Assembly (NCBI RefSeq): GCF_001634365.1
Contig: NZ_CP014579.1
Location: 868,001 to 932,000, forward strand
DNA: 64,000 nucleotides
Origin: Paraburkholderia phytofirmans OLGA172
Lineage (GTDB): Bacteria > Pseudomonadota > Gammaproteobacteria > Burkholderiales > Burkholderiaceae
Reading direction: 5' to 3'
Shown: piece by piece, positions 62,219-64,000 of the stretch
How the letters are laid out: every line of letters starts with the position of its first letter
Position numbering within the stretch: the first letter of the stretch is position 1
The notes under the pieces: generated by a model
Databases searched by the model: none
Told to the model about the DNA's origin: nothing
The model's input: the letters and a program-made list of their open reading frames with translations, nothing else
Translations under genes and position numbers: made by a program

Positions 62219-63571
62219 CTAGCCCGCACGCAGTTCGACCCGTTTGATGTCTTTCACGATCACGAGGTAGCTGAACACCGTCAGCAGGGCATTCAGGCCG
62301 ACGAAAACCAGCGCGCCGTTGAACGACCCGGTCTTCGCGACGAGATAGCCGATCACGATGGGCGTCACGATGCCGGCGACGTTGCCGAACATATTGAAGA
62401 TCGCGCCCGACAGGCCGAGGGCCTCCTTCGGCGACGTATCCGCCACGACGGCCCAGCCGAGCGCCCCGATGCCTTTGCCGAAGAACGCGAGCGACATGAG
62501 CGCGACGACGATCCAGTCGGTCGAAACGTAGTTGCAGCCGATGATGCACACCGACAGCAGCATGCCGCCGACAATCGGCACCTTGCGCGCGATGGTGAGC
62601 GAATGCCCGCGCAGGATCAGCCCGTCGGACAGGATGCCGCCGAGCACGCCACCGGAAAATCCGCAAATCGCGGGCAGCGACGCCACCAGACCCGCTTGCA
62701 GAATCGTCATGCCGCGCGCCTGCACGAGGTAGATCGGAAACCAGGTCAGGAAGAAGTAGGTCAGCACGTTGATGCAGTACTGGGCGAGATAGACGCCGAG
62801 CAGCATGCGGTTGGTCAGCAGTTGACGCACCAGCGACCAGCCGCCGGCGCCGGCGATGTCCTCGGTCCGGGCTGCTTTCCGGTGCCCGTTCACCACGCCG
62901 CCGCCCTGTTCGATGTAGTCGAGTTCGGCGCGCGAGACGCGTAGATGGTCGGCGGGGTTCTTCATCACCTTCAGCCAGGTGAGGGCAAGCAACAGTCCAG
63001 TCGCGCCCATCACGACATAGACCGTGTGCCAGCCGAAGGCGTGGGTCAGCCATGCCATCAGCGGCGTGAAAATGACTGCCGCGAAGTATTGCGCTGAATT
63101 GAAAATGGCGGACGCCGTGCCGCGTTCGTTCGTGGGAAACCAGCTGGCCACGACCTTGGCATTGGCCGGAAACGCCGGCGATTCCGCCGCACCCATTGCG
63201 AAGCGCAGCACGAACAGCGCGGTGACGGCGGCGGCTGCGCTGCCCAGCAGACCGATCGAGCTTTGCAGCAGCGTAAACAGCGACCACAGGAAAATGCTCG
63301 CCGCGTAGACGCGCCGCGCGCCGAAACGGTCGAGCAGCCAGCCCGCCGGCAATTGCGACAGAACATAGGCCCAACTGAACGCGGAGAAGATGTAACCCAT
63401 CTTGATCGCGTCGAGGCCGAACTCGGCGCGCATCGCGGACCCGGTTACCGAGAGCGTGGCGCGGTCCGCGTAATTGAATGTCGTGATCAGAAAGATCAGC
63501 AGCAGAATCGCGTAGCGGACGTTGGTGCGCTGTGCTGCATGGGCGGGGTTCGCGGTGCGGCTCATTTCCAT
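62219..63571 (-). CDS. gudP: MFS transporter, D-glucarate/galactarate type (GudP-like)
   Basis: The 450-residue twelve-helix carrier of the sugar-acid symporter family has ITTFNYADRATLSVTGSAM in helix 1, GWLLDRFGARRV after helix 2, and GAAESPAFPANAKVVASWFPTNERGTASAIFNS, as in GudP/GarP. AGGAG with a six-base spacer supports ATG 63571. It lies 115 bp downstream of the KdgD gene on the same strand, which suits glucarate or galactarate uptake. Confidence 0.87.
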   Translation of the reverse strand: MEMSRTANPAHAAQRTNVRYAILLLIFLITTFNYADRATLSVTGSAMRAEFGLDAIKMGYIFSAFSWAYVLSQLPAGWLLDRFGARRVYAASIFLWSLFTLLQSSIGLLGSAAAAVTALFVLRFAMGAAESPAFPANAKVVASWFPTNERGTASAIFNSAQYFAAVIFTPLMAWLTHAFGWHTVYVVMGATGLLLALTWLKVMKNPADHLRVSRAELDYIEQGGGVVNGHRKAARTEDIAGAGGWSLVRQLLTNRMLLGVYLAQYCINVLTYFFLTWFPIYLVQARGMTILQAGLVASLPAICGFSGGVLGGILSDGLILRGHSLTIARKVPIVGGMLLSVCIIGCNYVSTDWIVVALMSLAFFGKGIGALGWAVVADTSPKEALGLSGAIFNMFGNVAGIVTPIVIGYLVAKTGSFNGALVFVGLNALLTVFSYLVIVKDIKRVELRAG

Positions 63572-63686
63572 CGTCATCTCCTGAATCTTTATCAGCGAAA
63601 GAGCGCCCTGCGACGTTGCCGTCCCGGGCGCTCTTTCTGGTGCCGTGCGCGCGACCCCGGTTCGCACGGCCTGGCGCCTTACTGCG

Positions 63687-64000
63687 TCACTGCGCGCCGA
63701 GCTTCTTGATCAGCACGTCGAGTTGCGCCATTTCTTCTTCGGTCAGATCGGTCAGCGGTGCGCGCACCGGACCGGCGCTGTGGCCGACCAGCTTCGCGCC
63801 GGCCTTCACGATACTCACCGCGTAACCCTGGCGGCGGTTACGGATCGCCAGATAGGGCAGGAAGAATTCGTCGATCAGCTTGCCGACGGTAGCGTGATCG
63901 TCCGCGGCAATCGCGCGGTAGAAGTCCATCGCGGTCTTCGGGATGAAGTTGAACACTGCCGACGAGTACACCGGCACGCCCAGCGCCTTGTAGGCCGCGG
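63687..64000 (-). CDS. kdgD: 5-dehydro-4-deoxyglucarate dehydratase, C-terminal part (cut by window end)
   Basis: About 104 C-terminal residues of a DapA/NAL-superfamily protein are present: [29 protein letters not shown], then [25 protein letters not shown] and [14 protein letters not shown]. These match KdgD, which dehydrates and decarboxylates 5-keto-4-deoxyglucarate to 2,5-dioxopentanoate, the substrate of the semialdehyde dehydrogenase nearby. The 5' part lies beyond the window. Confidence 0.88.
   Translation of the reverse strand, partial: AAYKALGVPVYSSAVFNFIPKTAMDFYRAIAADDHATVGKLIDEFFLPYLAIRNRRQGYAVSIVKAGAKLVGHSAGPVRAPLTDLTEEEMAQLDVLIKKLGAQ

Overview
The window is dense, GC-rich bacterial DNA. 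Gene families, codon use and operon styles (biotin-independent malonate decarboxylase, HutC- and FadR-type GntR regulators, CIO-type quinol oxidase, uronate/glucarate catabolism) point to a beta-proteobacterium of the Burkholderia/Paraburkholderia group. That assignment is inference; no rRNA or tRNA gene is present to settle it. No prophage, complete insertion sequence or CRISPR array was seen.

Layout. (1) 1-7.3 kb: housekeeping genes, namely a CoA-transferase, GlsB and MgtC membrane proteins, a secreted protein, a metallophosphoesterase, a RutE-like nitroreductase and an AlkB-like demethylase. (2) 7.9-18 kb: the malonate decarboxylase locus mdcABCDEGH with its own GntR regulator and a divergent MFS carrier. 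It is bracketed by two toxin-antitoxin modules, mazEF and yefM-yoeB. (3) 18-20 kb: an EamA exporter and a divergent LysR regulator. (4) 20-28.3 kb: one probable iron operon reading leftward (OprB-type porin, beta-propeller protein, EfeB-like Dyp peroxidase, FbpABC-type ferric importer) behind a Fur-box-like site. (5) 28.7-30.3 kb: arylamine N-acetyltransferase and an ICMT-like methyltransferase.

(6) 30.3-43.1 kb: the most unusual region. Two complete polar-amino-acid ABC importers flank a histidine-ammonia-lyase homologue from which exactly the Ala-Ser-Gly tripeptide that makes the MIO cofactor is missing. Two HutC-type regulators sit beside it, followed by a divergent 2-oxoglutarate/Fe oxygenase and a D-2-hydroxyacid (FAD) dehydrogenase. 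Four sites of the form GTMTAKAC, the HutC-family operator consensus, lie in the two control regions and suggest one regulon. An ergothionase-like catabolic system for a betaine or other modified imidazole amino acid is the leading hypothesis.

(7) 43.1-50.8 kb: a three-part GMC oxidoreductase/alpha-beta hydrolase fusion with a Cys nucleophile, a divergent sigma-factor-like protein, an array of long palindromes, and a hybrid histidine kinase with a convergent LuxR response regulator. (8) 51.1-53.7 kb: cyanide-insensitive type quinol oxidase (cioAB plus a DUF2474 peptide) with a perfect FNR/ANR box upstream. (9) 54.1-54.7 kb: a third toxin-antitoxin pair (HigBA-like). (10) 55.2-64 kb: hexuronate/aldarate catabolism (uronate dehydrogenase, two MFS carriers, GarR, GarL, ketoglutarate semialdehyde dehydrogenase, FadR-type regulator, and KdgD cut by the window end). 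It encodes both the GarL/GarR route and the KdgD/KGSADH route.
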